Below are positions 10,737 to 21,252 of a stretch of DNA of 64,000 nt, one piece after another (within the stretch, counting starts at the first letter, position 1; the number at the start of each line of letters is the position of its first letter). A program made the position numbers and the translations under genes. Source of the stretch: Whalleya microplaca (Eukaryota; Ascomycota; Sordariomycetes; Xylariales; Xylariaceae); assembly GCA_022497155.1 (NCBI GenBank), contig MU385739.1, forward strand, positions 124,001 to 188,000, read 5' to 3'. Under the pieces are notes generated by a model. That model was not told the DNA's origin. It did not search any database and saw only the letters and a list, made by a program, of their open reading frames with translations.

Positions 10737-11887
10737 TCATAGCTTCGAGACAACCTCATCTTCGACCAGCTCGCCGAAGTCGTCGTCATCTTCTTCAAGG
10801 GCGTCACGGGTCTCGAGATCGGCGTCAACAGTCGCATTCCACACCTGACGAATTGCCACGGTGCTAATGGATAAATCGATAGGTGAGTCTATGTGAAGGG
10901 TTAGAGCGGGGCATATGTGCATGCATGCATGTAGGAGATAAAGTGAATAGCGGTGCTACTTACAGATGGTCTCGCCACTTCGAAGTTGAAAGTAACCTCC
11001 CTCTGAGGTAGGGGTATCCTTGAGGTCTCTTCTGACGGGCTTATTCCCCTTGGTGAAGATGTTACCGTCATTCGTGCAATTAGGGCTGGGCTTGCAGTAC
11101 TGGTACTTCTGCTCGCCCTGGAAGCTGAGAGAGAATTGGCAAGGAAACTTATTCTTGCAGACGTTCTTCCGCATGTTGCTGACCTGTCCTCCCTGGCCTA
11201 TTAGCTACAATCAAGTAAGAATTGTGGTCTAATTTGATGTTTTATTTGTGCAGACATATGGGTAGGATGGGATGAGAACGTACTGTCATTATCGTTTTTC
11301 TTTACGCAGCGGTATATCTGGGTCTCCGTGTCGGCATCTGAAGTAGATGCGAAGGGGAACTCGTCACATGAGTTGCCGGCTGGGTTGTTCTCGCATGGAT
11401 TCTTGCCCTTGCCCCGAACGCAGCCCGCTTTCGTACGGCGCTTGCTTTGTTGGGAGTCGGAAGCATTATCAAAGGTATAAATTGTGCGATTGAAATGACA
11501 GTTGGCACCTGTAGCACTCAGAACGTTAGCAGCTATTGGCCTCATTATCCATTTATATATCCACATGATGAACTCACCAAAGCACTATGTGAAGGATACT
11601 GAATTAGCACCAGCCTGGTATAGACTTCTCATGTTTTAGGTAGTCCAGCGTCACTTACCATCGTGTTGCATGTTTCTGTTGAAGGCAGTTAGTTTCAAAT
11701 TCAACTGGGTTGCTATATTGATCACAAAGTAACCTCCGGCACCCTTATTCTTCCCAGTTGCTGCGCAGTTAACAACAAATGTTTTAGGAGCCTTCTGTTC
11801 GAGGCCAGAGGACTCAGAAGCTAGAGAACCCAGTACGACCGAAGTCGAGGACAGAGCTAGAGCAAGAGAGAGGATAGAAGCCTTCAT
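10737..11887 (-). CDS. Secreted NucA/NucB-type deoxyribonuclease
   Basis: Four exons fit in phase: 11887-11659, 11508-11284, 11197-10964 and 10888-10737, giving 279 aa. Residues 1-20 form a signal peptide (Leu/Ala-rich, VVLGS at the cleavage region). The body carries the NucA/NucB hallmark CDEFPFAST (Cys124-Asp125-Glu126), then IYRCVKKNDNDSQGGQVSNM, with a further set of paired cysteines. The C-terminus is strongly acidic (about residues 260-279). In bacteria this family are secreted sporulation or biofilm DNases; fungal relatives are little studied. A secreted DNase could act on extracellular DNA of hosts or competitors (inference). TATATAT lies just upstream at about 11925. The third intron uses the acceptor before ACTCACC; the nearer TAG gives the wrong phase. 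Confidence 0.8.
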
Positions 11888-13259
11888 GTTGATATTCCTA
11901 ACAGCGATTTGTACAGGGTGGATAATATATACACAATGTACAGTTCTGAACACGTCGAGGTTTATGTTGAATACTAGAGATGATATGATCCTGACTTTTT
12001 CTAACTCATTATTCCCTTGGAATAATTGCCTACTCTTATATCTTGACGAAAAGCTACTCAAGCCTGCTTATTGTTGTAAAATCCTTTTGTTCCACATAAT
12101 CGAGGGACATATTTTCTCGTAGATAGTTACATCTTATGCTTAGGGAGGATCTAAAATAGACATCATAACGCCGCTTTAGCCACGAAACTCGTGATATGAG
12201 TTATTATAGGACATATCTTTCATTTACTATACTCACAGCAGGGCGACATCCTAAGTCGTTCAGCCTGTAGATAGTAAGCCGCCACCACTATAAAGATGAA
12301 CGGCCGTGAGATACTAGGCCTCATCTAGTGTATCAGACAGATTATAGATATCCAATGTGCCACAGTGTATATGAGACTTCATTGCTGAAACGGGACTAAA
12401 GGATTCTTTTTCGGAACTGTCACGATAATAGGGGTATTATTGCTCCGAGATCCATAGGCTTAAAAGAGATCTTCTAAGTAACTAGAAGATCCTTCGGATC
12501 TTAGACCTTTACACAATTCTACTAGAGTGATCACGGCAGCACCTAAATGATCATTGCACACACTGTAACTGTGATAGGAACACAATGAGCTACTATCATA
12601 GTGGCCATCTAATACTTCGGGGTCGAAGACCAACAAATTTTTGTGAGCACGGTACCCGGTCCTAATATAGAAATTATGTCTCAGTTTGAATGATATTATC
12701 AGCTCTGCCTCGTGCGCGCACGATTAGAGGGCAACCAATTTCCACACAGGTCGAGATCAAGGCCATCTCAGCCTTAAGTATGACAAGCAGGATGAAACAA
12801 ACTTTCGGGGGCTGATCCGGATCTGTCAAACCATTTAGGATTCAGGGGAAGTTGGCTTTTAAAGGACCTAGATTTCCAAAGTGAGACCATGACGTTGAAA
12901 TGATGTTCATAGGTCAGCCTTGGGAAAAGATATGGGCTGTAAATATTAGATATTGTAAATGATCGGTTGCTTTCGACATCCCCCAGGTTCCCCTGATTTG
13001 GTGCTTTACGCCACACGACTAGACAAGTAGCTAATACTTGCGTGCATGCGATGCGCGCGTGCAACCAACTAGCTTCGCCACCCTAAAAACATCAATTTTC
13101 AAGCACTTGGACAGATGAATCAACACTTCGTCACTTTGCATCCCCTTATAACTGCGCGTACATCACAAAATCGATTCATAACTTTGGCTGCCTTACAGCA
13201 GTTCTTCTTCCTTCCTAATACACATATTCACACATATCTTATGTCATCCTTCATCAACC
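11888..13259. other. Intergenic region with repeat copy D
   Basis: Holds a degraded copy of the dispersed repeat (12420-12577). A minus frame of 96 codons at 13064-12774 lacks any family feature and is not called. Confidence 0.5.
12420..12577 (-). repeat. Dispersed repeat family, copy D (degraded)
   Basis: The reverse complement shares the cacagttacagtgtgtgcaa, gtgctgccgtgatc, gtctaag and acccctattatcgtgac blocks in the same order as copies A and B. It is the most diverged of the long copies. Confidence 0.5.
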
Positions 13260-13904
13260 ATGACAACTACAGCTCCTTCATCATCGCCTCCACGATTAGA
13301 TCTCACTCTACCTCCCTTCCAGCAGGAGCTCGTGAACGTGCTAGATGATGCCAACTACGATAGAGGCTCCGTCGCACTCTACACAATGGTGCCTAACATG
13401 CCTATATCACGGCTAGAGGAAATCGCGGCTATCCCACAAGAGGAGTGGGAAAACACATACATGGACACAAAGCTAATGCGGCCCGCCAAGCCGAAGGCCG
13501 ACTTCGTCGGCAAGAAACTCGCCGATGTTGTTGCCGCCCATGTTGCTATGGACAAGGAACTACAGCCCATTGGGGACGGTGCCGCGCAGGCCGGTTGGTG
13601 GCCTCACGTCTTCATCGTCGTCACGAACACGGACATCGAGGACCACGGGTTGCTTCTTGTGTATGCCGATGTCCCAGACAAGGACGAGGAAGATGCTGGA
13701 GAGGACAAAACCGGAAGTGGTGAGGAGGGCCCCAAGATGGGCAAGTTTTTCTTCCAATCTAAAAACATGTACGACATCCTCAGCGGGATTGTGCTTTCGG
13801 GATACGGCTTCGACGAGTTGGAAGATATGTACGGTATGGATAGTGAAAATAAAGAGGACACTGAAGATGGAGAGGACGAGGGAGAAAACGACGAGGTGAT
13901 TTAA
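13260..13904 (+). CDS. Uncharacterised fungal protein, 214 aa
   Basis: Single-exon frame from an ATG in good context (ACCATGA). It is soluble, with no signal peptide or membrane segment. The N-terminal part is Pro/Ser-rich, and the middle contains WWPHVFIVVTNTDIEDHGLLL, which looks like a folded beta-rich core. Two acidic low-complexity stretches (about residues 140-160 and 190-214) surround the segment ending DILSGIVLSGYGFDELEDMY. GC content is clearly higher than in its flanks, which supports coding. I recognise no domain and assign no function. Confidence 0.72.
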   Translation: MTTTAPSSSPPRLDLTLPPFQQELVNVLDDANYDRGSVALYTMVPNMPISRLEEIAAIPQEEWENTYMDTKLMRPAKPKADFVGKKLADVVAAHVAMDKELQPIGDGAAQAGWWPHVFIVVTNTDIEDHGLLLVYADVPDKDEEDAGEDKTGSGEEGPKMGKFFFQSKNMYDILSGIVLSGYGFDELEDMYGMDSENKEDTEDGEDEGENDEVI

Positions 13905-14954
13905 GCAGGCTCTAGGGGAGAGCTTCCTATCAAATTCACAAATATTTAAAAATACCAAAACAAATCAGAAAGATGCTAAGATTTCGCATGGAGAAGACCA
14001 AGGACTGAGAAAAGCTACTAAGTCACTTAGTGTTCTTTAATTACGAACTCAATCGCGCTGCCTTATGGGATATCTTGCATGAGTGTTCAGAAATCGGGGA
14101 ACTAGCATCTCCCAAGTATGATAGGTCCCAAATATATGCTTGTTACTTGCCTATAGCAAAGTATGTGCTGTGTATCATCAGTACCAAGTGTTAGACTTTC
14201 AAGTTTATTTTTATTAATTCAAATACATTTCAATGTATTATTCTCCCCTTCCACAACAATGACTAGGTTTAACGGAGCTCCACTAAGCTAACCCTTGTGG
14301 AAGTACTTTAATTCAGGGGAATGATATGTCGAGTAGCTATTCTTATCGTGAATTAATCGCTTGTAATAAGCTACCTACTATAATAGCTAAAACCCGAACA
14401 GTATAACATCCTCGCTGATAGAGTCATTGGTTTCGAAGACAGTATACCTTCCCCTGATAGTCTCGAGCTAAATCGACGGAACCAGAAGGCAGCAGCGAGA
14501 CTGAAGCCTAATCACATTCTCTAGAAAAAAGCAGCACGGTAGTTTCCAACATTTTGTTACTCCTCCATAAACTACGCTCGTTGAGTTACCCTTTACATTC
14601 TTGACTACCATATCAATATCTACTATACCTACCATCTTGGGTTCTTTCATCGTTTACTCTGGTTGAGTTCGGACAACAAATAAGGTTGATCCTTATATGG
14701 CTGAAACATGTGTCAACAACGGCTTCGATCAAGAACTTTGAAGATTCAGCACTACGAAGCGAATATCACATGAGAAAGACCTCCTCGAACCATATACCCT
14801 TTGAGTTGTTCAATTCGTCTCGTAATGCACCAAGAGCCAGCAAATGCTAGTCTTCTATTACCTACTTGTCACACTTACAACTAAAGGGACAGCGCGCAGC
14901 TCTAAATAGGAGGTCTTGAATTGACTATTGTTGTAAGCTCTCTAAGGAGGAGGA

Positions 14955-15085
14955 AAAACCAGTTGTGTGTGAGGAGGCCTAGGGCACCTAGTAATACCCT
15001 AATGGAGCCTCGGATCGGCGTAACTGTTGATCCGGTGGGCCCCTATAACAGCCCCTATAACAACCTCTGAGCCTGGCTCTGTGAC
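14955..15085 (+). repeat. Repeat relic E, related to dispersed family
   Basis: Contains GTGTGTGAGGAGGCCT, GTAACTGTTGATC, GGGCCCCTATAACA and GAGCCTGGCTCTGTGACA. These partly match copy B and its left flank (27095-27145). The match is weaker and gapped. Confidence 0.4.
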
Positions 15086-16226
15086 ACTACTTCTAAAGTT
15101 TTTAACGTGAGTATAGGCCATTTGATATCCCACCCGAAATACAAGTCAATGTCGGGCCATCACGACTCTATAAAGATCCTGTCGCTAATTGATAGTCTAC
15201 GAGCTGACTAAGCACACCACCCACACCGAAATTAATTTTCTACGTATTATTATATCTAGTCTAGACCACCTCACAGTAAAACTTATTTGCCTCCCGTGTT
15301 CAATTCTCGTAATAATCATCTTGTCACGTGATGTCTGGTGATACATCCGTGCACTGTTACGATCATCTCATATATTCACTGAGATGATCCGAGTGAGACT
15401 AGAAGAAAGGCTATATTTCCATCGTTCCCCGAGCTAGGCATATTTGGTACATTTACTTGAAGAATGATAGGAACAAGCGTTCTGATCTTTTATAACACAA
15501 CATATTTGTATACTGTCCTTGTGGTGTGGCTGATAGCCAATTTAACGTCATAAGATGTGAGCTTATCTGTTCCGTAGTTAATAAATCCCAGAGCCTTGGA
15601 ATCGCCGAGTATAATTCGCATAATAGAGGTTTGCTGAAAGTTTCCAACAACTACTAGGAAAGCCGATAGACTTATGCTTACCTGTGAAATTTGTGACCAT
15701 TTTTACATCAGGTCTGCCTAGTTTGGTGAGATGAGCAAGGGCTTCAGTAGTTTAGATGTTACACCCTGATATACAAACATTTCTCAAAGGACCGCAGATA
15801 TGGCATCAAAGTAATGAGTTTGAAAACCTGATTGGACTCTGTCTTTCTATTTGGGGACCATTTTTTTTTTAGCAATGGCTGTAAAGAAATCAAGTCACTC
15901 GAAATTATCATAAGTCGCATGTCATATAGTTTTATGGGCCCATAGCCTATTCATCGATCTATCACGGCTGGGAAATGGAGCGTCACATCGGCCCCAAGTT
16001 CCAACTATTAGAAGCTTATTTTGACCACAGCCAAGTCATCCCACCCATCTCCTGATTCCGACGAGCCACAGCGGCAAATGCGAGGGGCCTGTACGTTTAC
16101 CTAGAGAGGGGAATGTAAGCGAGCGTATTGCTGTTGGGAAAGCTGATAGGTCGGTTGCCGGACGAACTGCACATTGCTCCCGCGGCGAAATCGAACGGGA
16201 TAAGCAATGCGGTGTACAAGGCCAAA

Positions 16227-16237
16227 TATATAAATAG
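16227..16237 (+). promoter_or_regulatory. TATA box of the small secreted Cys-rich gene
   Basis: TATATAAATAG, 141 bp upstream of the ATG at 16378. A canonical TATA word at the right distance; it supports the call of the downstream two-exon gene. Confidence 0.5.
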
Positions 16238-16377
16238 AACGGAGAGCCTCTTGAAATGAATGCGGCATATATCCATATCAGTCTAGTCAACTAGTTATTC
16301 AATCTTCATCATATGCAATCAAGATCCTACCAGCGCGGACAAAAGCATCAGATTCTACACCAGATACATATCAAAAG

Positions 16378-16743
16378 ATGTTAGCGAGGTTCCTCATTTT
16401 CACGCTGCCTACCGCCTCATCGTTCGTGGCGGCATCAGTCATTAGATCTCGAAGCAATGGTCTCTGTTGGTCTGGAGAGATCCACAGTCCTTGTGATTGG
16501 TTTTCATCTGGTTGCACCCCTGATGGAATATTGGTACGTCTCAAGCTTTCATAGGCTATTTGAAGAGTTCCTCAAATGGAGGTTTACTTGGCATGCCCTC
16601 GTCATTGATAACTTATGTGGTAATAGGTCGGATGTCAAAATAACAGTTCTATGATCTTCAGTTCCATGTGTGATTGCAGTGGGTCTGGGGGAACCTGTAC
16701 TTACGATTCAGACTGCAACGCATACTGTGTTTGTACGCAGTGA
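16378..16743 (+). CDS. Small secreted cysteine-rich protein (candidate effector)
   Basis: Two short exons, 16378-16533 and 16627-16743, are joined in phase by a 93-nt GTACGT..TAG intron to give 90 aa. Residues 1-19 form a signal peptide (LARFLIFTLPTASSFVAA). The mature part has ten cysteines at 30, 39, 46, 55, 67, 69, 76, 82, 86 and 88, enough for five disulfides, and ends CNAYCVCTQ. Using the alternative acceptor TTGCAG at 16677-16679 puts the downstream Cys run out of frame, which favours the TAG acceptor. Size, secretion signal and Cys density fit fungal effectors or antimicrobial peptides. No named family is recognised, and existence of the mRNA is inferred. Confidence 0.6.
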
Positions 16744-17869
16744 GAGAGATGTTATCTTGCCTGTCAGGCGCTATGATCATATTTCGGGAGTCGAGTATAC
16801 GGGATTTAGGTTGACTAGTACTTAAGTTTTAGCTGGGTTTGGCATACAATTTTAGTTTTTACCTACCCCTTGGGAGGATGAGAGCGTTGCAAAAAGACAG
16901 ATCGTTATTTCAAACTATGGTGTCAACTGTGAGTTAAATAATAAAAAGGGATCCATTCATAAAACGCAATGTGCCCTATAGCGTTCCTAATAGATTAAAT
17001 ATCTGGAATCTCTCTGTCAGGCTAGCTACCTGATGACGTAGGGGTGGTGTCGAAGCCTACCGGGGGTAATCCATTTAATGAGAATGAAACAACCTCAACG
17101 AGTGGGAGGAAATGCCTCGATAGTTGTTAAGTAGCTAATTTTCCAACTCTCGCTTTATTATCTTCTTGTTCTGTAAGGTGCTATCACTGACTTGTCAATG
17201 GCGGCACCACTTTGTGGAACTTTATATACAGGACTATAGGGTGTGTTGCGACCATCTTACATCACCATTTAGCTAATGTGTTTGTTAGATAAGGAAAATT
17301 ATCTGACTTGGTTGTAGAGCTTGGAAAGAGCTGAGAGGTTTAAAGAAGTGAAAGGTAAATATAGTGTTTCGAGCGATTTAGGCTTTAGAATACATATAGC
17401 CAGAATACATATACTTACCTAGTTTTTGGATGCAGGTAGGAATTATGTATCATAAATACTTAGGTTACATACGTGAGTGGGCAAATTGACGAGTCCTTTC
17501 ATTTAGTAAGATAACCCAAATCCTTGGCTCCAGGGCATTCTAAACAGAAATACATCATGTGCACAGCCCACGCCGTAACAAGCCAACTATTCCGTACTTC
17601 AAGATCATGAGACTAAAGAAGAACATGATCAATATATACATACATTTTTGGCATCACCATCTCAAATTGCTTCCGTTCGCACAATCTGCGAATACGTACC
17701 AACAAACATAGGAAGCCTTGGAGGTATATAGTAGGTAGCCCTGCTAGGATCTTAATAGATAATGATTGCATTCTTACGGCCATACGGGGACTTCGAAGAC
17801 GTCAAACGAAGCGATGTCTATTGACAACTTGACCTAGCCTAGATACTAAGGCAGAAAAGAAAGGCTTGC
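16744..17869. other. AT-rich intergenic region, nothing recognised
   Basis: No frame of interest. It may include the 3' end of the next minus-strand gene, if an alternative terminal exon near 17774-17815 is used. Confidence 0.5.
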
Positions 17870-18280
17870 TCACTTGGCACCTATCTGAGCAGCAGGATGA
17901 TTCCACAGATCCGAGACGTCATAGTCTGGAAGCGCCTCAAAATCACACTCCAGAAGGCGTCTGGTTATAATCACCACTTCCTTCTTGGCCTGCTCCTCCG
18001 AGATGCGAATTCCACCCTTGTTCTGTTCCCAGGTGATAGCTTTGATCTTCACATCACTGCTGCTGCTGTCACCGTCGCCAGGCTTCACAACAAGTACGTA
18101 GAGTTCCTTGCCCGTCCCGCTTCGAGCAAGGTGGATGGAGATGTCGCCGCTCTGGCTCTGATCCGTGACTGAGACGCGCCATTTGTCATCCTGATCCTGA
18201 GGCTCGAAACCGGCTTTGAGCTTCTTAAAGTCAGCATGGCTGATACTCAGACCCCACGGTGCTGTGGCAGGCTCCTGCAT
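17870..18280 (-). CDS. Uncharacterised fungal protein, 136 aa
   Basis: ATG at 18280 is the first Met; an open frame continues upstream without one. Soluble, with no signal peptide. Features are WGLSISHADFKKLKAGF near the start, the segment DDKWRVSVTDQSQSGDISIH, and a C-terminal LECDFEALPDYDVSDLWNHP. It looks like a compact conserved fungal protein of unknown function. The stop overlaps a possible GTGAGC donor. An alternative splice from GTGCCAAG to TAG at about 17815 would replace the last residues with DIASFDVFEVPVWP, ending at 17774. I cannot decide between the two ends. Confidence 0.62.
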   Translation of the reverse strand: MQEPATAPWGLSISHADFKKLKAGFEPQDQDDKWRVSVTDQSQSGDISIHLARSGTGKELYVLVVKPGDGDSSSSDVKIKAITWEQNKGGIRISEEQAKKEVVIITRRLLECDFEALPDYDVSDLWNHPAAQIGAK

Positions 18281-19779
18281 GGCGTGTACGTGATCTGTGA
18301 TTTGCTTTGCACGTGAGCATAGAGACACCTGCGTGGTGTTCTAAAGTTCGCACGTACCTCTGAGTGATGTAGGAACAGGTTCTGTTCAGAAACGATGGAG
18401 ACAGGACAAAATCGATAACGCCGTACGTTTAGTAGTGTTCGTGCTGTGGTTTGCTTATTCGCAGCAGGGGAGCTGAAGTCGAGCAGCAACTATGTGTGTT
18501 TATATTGATATTGATTGCCTTCCGATTCCTGACCATGACGTAATAGGGCGGGGATGAGGCACAGTTGATGTTTACAAACGTGCAGACCTACCATTATACA
18601 TCTCCCTTCTGCAGATCAACATCGTCTGTAATGACCTCTGTGATATAAATAGGCGCGTCAGCTGACCTCATGCTATGTATTAGGTAAAATAAGAGCCTTA
18701 TCACGTACCGCCAAGCTCCTGCAGGGGGGAGCTGTCGCCATTTGGCCCCCTAGCTGCCTAGGTCTTATGTGAGGCCAAGGGGATGCAATTTCGTCATTCT
18801 CTTGAAGGCAGCCATGTAGATTAGTAAATCTTAAGGATCGGCAATCTCGGACGAGGCTTTCAGGTTGTGGTGCGCCTTCGTACTCGGCCCGGCCTGCAAG
18901 GCTGCGCTTCATCTGATGTGGAGGAGGAACTACACCACTGCCGATCATGTATATGCAAATAAGCTTACTGCTGTTGAACCCCAAGAGGGAATCCACAGCC
19001 TCGTTGAGATTCTCTCAGCTGTATTGATGTACTCTCCCTTTTTCGGACTCTTCGGAAGGGTTTGCCGCTGACAAACCCTTGGCAGTGTCTATTACTTAGG
19101 CCAGCAAGTGTGGTAAGATGTGGCCAGTGAATTGGAATGAAACGATATAGAGCAGAGAAGCAGTATTATTATCAAACCGCTAATACTCAGCCGCCATAAG
19201 ATGTTGAAGATATTGTTTCAGCCTGTGCTTGTGAGCTAACTAAAATTGGATTATGCCCAGTGGCTTCTCTGTTCAACCTGTACCCGTCAGTATTCCTTCA
19301 TATTATTAATTATATCACTCTCTCTAGTACTATTAGACGAGAGCTGCAGACGGGCCACTGCGGTCCATCTGACTTGGAAGAAGAATCACGCAATTTACAC
19401 CATTGCCTGTCTATCTGTAGGATTCCCCCGAGAATAATCTCTTTTATTCATCAGGCAGGTAGACTAGAGTAGATAGATCTTCGTCCTCGCGGACATAAAC
19501 AGAATCATCATCATCATCATGTAGGATTCCCCTTTCGTGTGGTTTCTTTTTTTGGTCTCATACTTGTCAGCTTGATTGTAGATCCGATTGTACGTAACGG
19601 TTTATTAAATTAAGTGTTAACACTATTCAAGGTAGGAGGAAAAAAGTATATAAGAAGTTGTTATTCCTGTTCTCTCAGACCTCTAACACCCACAATCAGC
19701 AAACCAGACACTCTCACATCTTTCACATCTTCAGTTTATAACCAACCAACTACCACAAATTCACAAGCTCTATTACAAG
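18281..19779. other. Intergenic region, promoter of the ART-like gene
   Basis: No convincing gene. Contains a short ATC trinucleotide run at 19504-19519 and a TATA box at 19647. A minus frame of 107 codons at 18996-18673 has no family features. Confidence 0.5.
19647..19654 (+). promoter_or_regulatory. TATA box of the ART-like secreted gene
   Basis: TATATAAG, 133 bp upstream of the ATG at 19780, followed by a pyrimidine-rich leader (TTCTCTCAGACCTC) typical of strongly expressed fungal genes. Confidence 0.55.
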
Positions 19780-20280
19780 ATGCACAGCTCTTCTTTCTTC
19801 GTTTTCTTTAGTCTTGTTGCATCGCTAGTGAGCGGTGTTATAGCTGCCACTCTCTACCGAGGCGACGCACGCGGCCCCTCGACCATCAAAAATGATGGAG
19901 GTTTCAAGGCCAAGGGTTTTAACAACCCTGAGGGAACCTTGTTTGAGCATGTGGAAGGAACATTGAAACATCCTTCTAGGGACCCATTCATCTCTACCTC
20001 GAACGATATCGATGTCTCCAAGGGTCATGCCGGAAATGGATACCTTTACACCCTCGACTCCTCTAAAATCACGGAAAAGATCCATGATGTTGCAGATGAG
20101 TACGAAAAAGCAGGCAAGAAGTATGGACATGCCGACGAAAAGGAATTCTCGGTCGAGCATTTAATCCCTTGGGCCGCTGTCACCAAGGTTCAGAAGAAGA
20201 AGGACGGGGAGTGGAAGACTATCAAGATGCCAACCAAGCGAGCACCTGAGTTCCCCGCCGAGGATGTCTTCGTGGCATGA
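19780..20280 (+). CDS. Secreted enterotoxin-A-like ADP-ribosyltransferase
   Basis: Single-exon, 166 aa. Signal peptide at residues 1-22 or so (hydrophobic FFVFFSLVASLVSGVIA). The mature protein shows the R-S-E class order of mono-ADP-ribosyltransferases: Arg27 in LYRGDAR, Ser-Thr-Ser at 72-74 in PFISTSND, and an E-x-E pair at Glu120/Glu122 followed by the conserved IPW. This layout is that of the heat-labile-enterotoxin A-chain family, which occurs as secreted proteins in several insect- and plant-associated fungi. The protein has no cysteine and no A2/B-binding extension, so it is a stand-alone catalytic domain. Substrate is unknown. All three catalytic elements are present, so I see no sign of inactivation. 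It sits alone in AT-rich DNA. Confidence 0.82.
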   Translation: MHSSSFFVFFSLVASLVSGVIAATLYRGDARGPSTIKNDGGFKAKGFNNPEGTLFEHVEGTLKHPSRDPFISTSNDIDVSKGHAGNGYLYTLDSSKITEKIHDVADEYEKAGKKYGHADEKEFSVEHLIPWAAVTKVQKKKDGEWKTIKMPTKRAPEFPAEDVFVA

Positions 20281-21252
20281 TCTATTCAAGAAAGAAGTGG
20301 GAGAATCTAGATGTAGGGGGGAGGGGGGGAGGAGGGCAGAGGACTCGGGGAACAGGGGAGCAGGGGACTTAGTGTACCGGGACGGCAGGCCTTGGTACTT
20401 TGTATAACATGCCAATTCAGGCTGAGGCCTTTTGGGAATGGACCAGACATTGGGGATTCATGTGCTGGTGCAGCAAAGTCTGCAGACACTCGTTACGATA
20501 GAAACAATGCACACAGCTAGCTTTACTTCGAAGTTCTTCGTTGAAGCAATTGCACTCTTCAACAGTGATGCCCATGTGCCGCATAGCTTCCTTGAGTTGA
20601 TCGTCATCCCACAGGTACAAAGCGTTCTTACGCTTTCATCGTCGCCAATGCCGCAGTTGTTATCAAAAACAACAGAGCTCGCGCCGTTGCTGGAAACTTC
20701 ATCGTCGTCACTACTCTCATTGTGGCCGAAGTGATCGCCATAAGGTAGAGCAACTTGGAGTCAGAAGTCGGGAATAAGTAATCTTTACAGTAGGAGCAGA
20801 AAAATAAGGAAAAACTTGCTGACGACAGCAAAGTTCCAGAAAAGGTTCTTCGGTAGGCTGAAGAAGTTAGTAGAGAAGGCGGTGACATAATAATCATATT
20901 TAGTAATCTTTATAATGAATATGTTACGACGATTAAACACAACCTTATAGAAAAGTATTTGTTTTACAATTATAGCTTTGAAATACTTTAAATTTGTAGC
21001 GGACGTTTGCCGTTATACATCTCCACTGCGGAATTAAATAGTATTGCAAGAGGCATAGTGTACAATCTAACGGAAGCTAGTGCCACTGTTATAACCCTAA
21101 ACCAACGACAACGTAAAGCTTTGTATGAAAGTCCTTAGCGGTTGTCTCCGTTACCTTCATAAGGCTGAGATCCTATAATTAAGTTACTGTAAGATATGAG
21201 CTAAAGCTAGCTAAAGAATTAAGTCCTCCTTTTATTCCCCTATAACACCTCG
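20281..21252. other. Intergenic region with a degenerate Cys-containing frame
   Basis: The first 80 bases after the ART-like gene are G-rich (GGGGGGAGGGGGG). On the minus strand, 20620-20417 encodes a Met-Tyr-Leu-Trp-Asp-Asp-Asp start and several Cys (VEECNCF..SCVHCFYRNEC). The preceding acidic frame (about 20775-20650) would need a frameshift to join it. This may be a gene remnant; I do not call it. Confidence 0.4.

Larger units (their letters stand above)
13905..16377. other. 2.5-kb AT-rich region, repeat relics, no gene
   Basis: Only short frames without family features. A transposon-like block at about 14955-15085 is related to the dispersed repeat. Base composition rises in GC at 16020-16220, just upstream of the next gene. 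Confidence 0.5.

Noticed and set aside
11571..11585. A 7-nt microexon in intron 1 of the NucA/NucB-like gene
   Set aside because: Including it breaks the phase into the GANCHFN exon; direct joining of 11659 to 11508 works.
12774..13064. 96-codon minus frame starting MHARIACTQ
   Set aside because: No signal peptide, no domain, AT-rich composition as in its surroundings.
16534..16679. Use of the TTGCAG acceptor for the secreted Cys-rich gene
   Set aside because: It shifts the frame and loses the CNAYCVCTQ ending; the TAG at 16624-16626 keeps phase.
18673..18996. 107-codon minus frame
   Set aside because: No coding-like features; no conserved pattern recognised.
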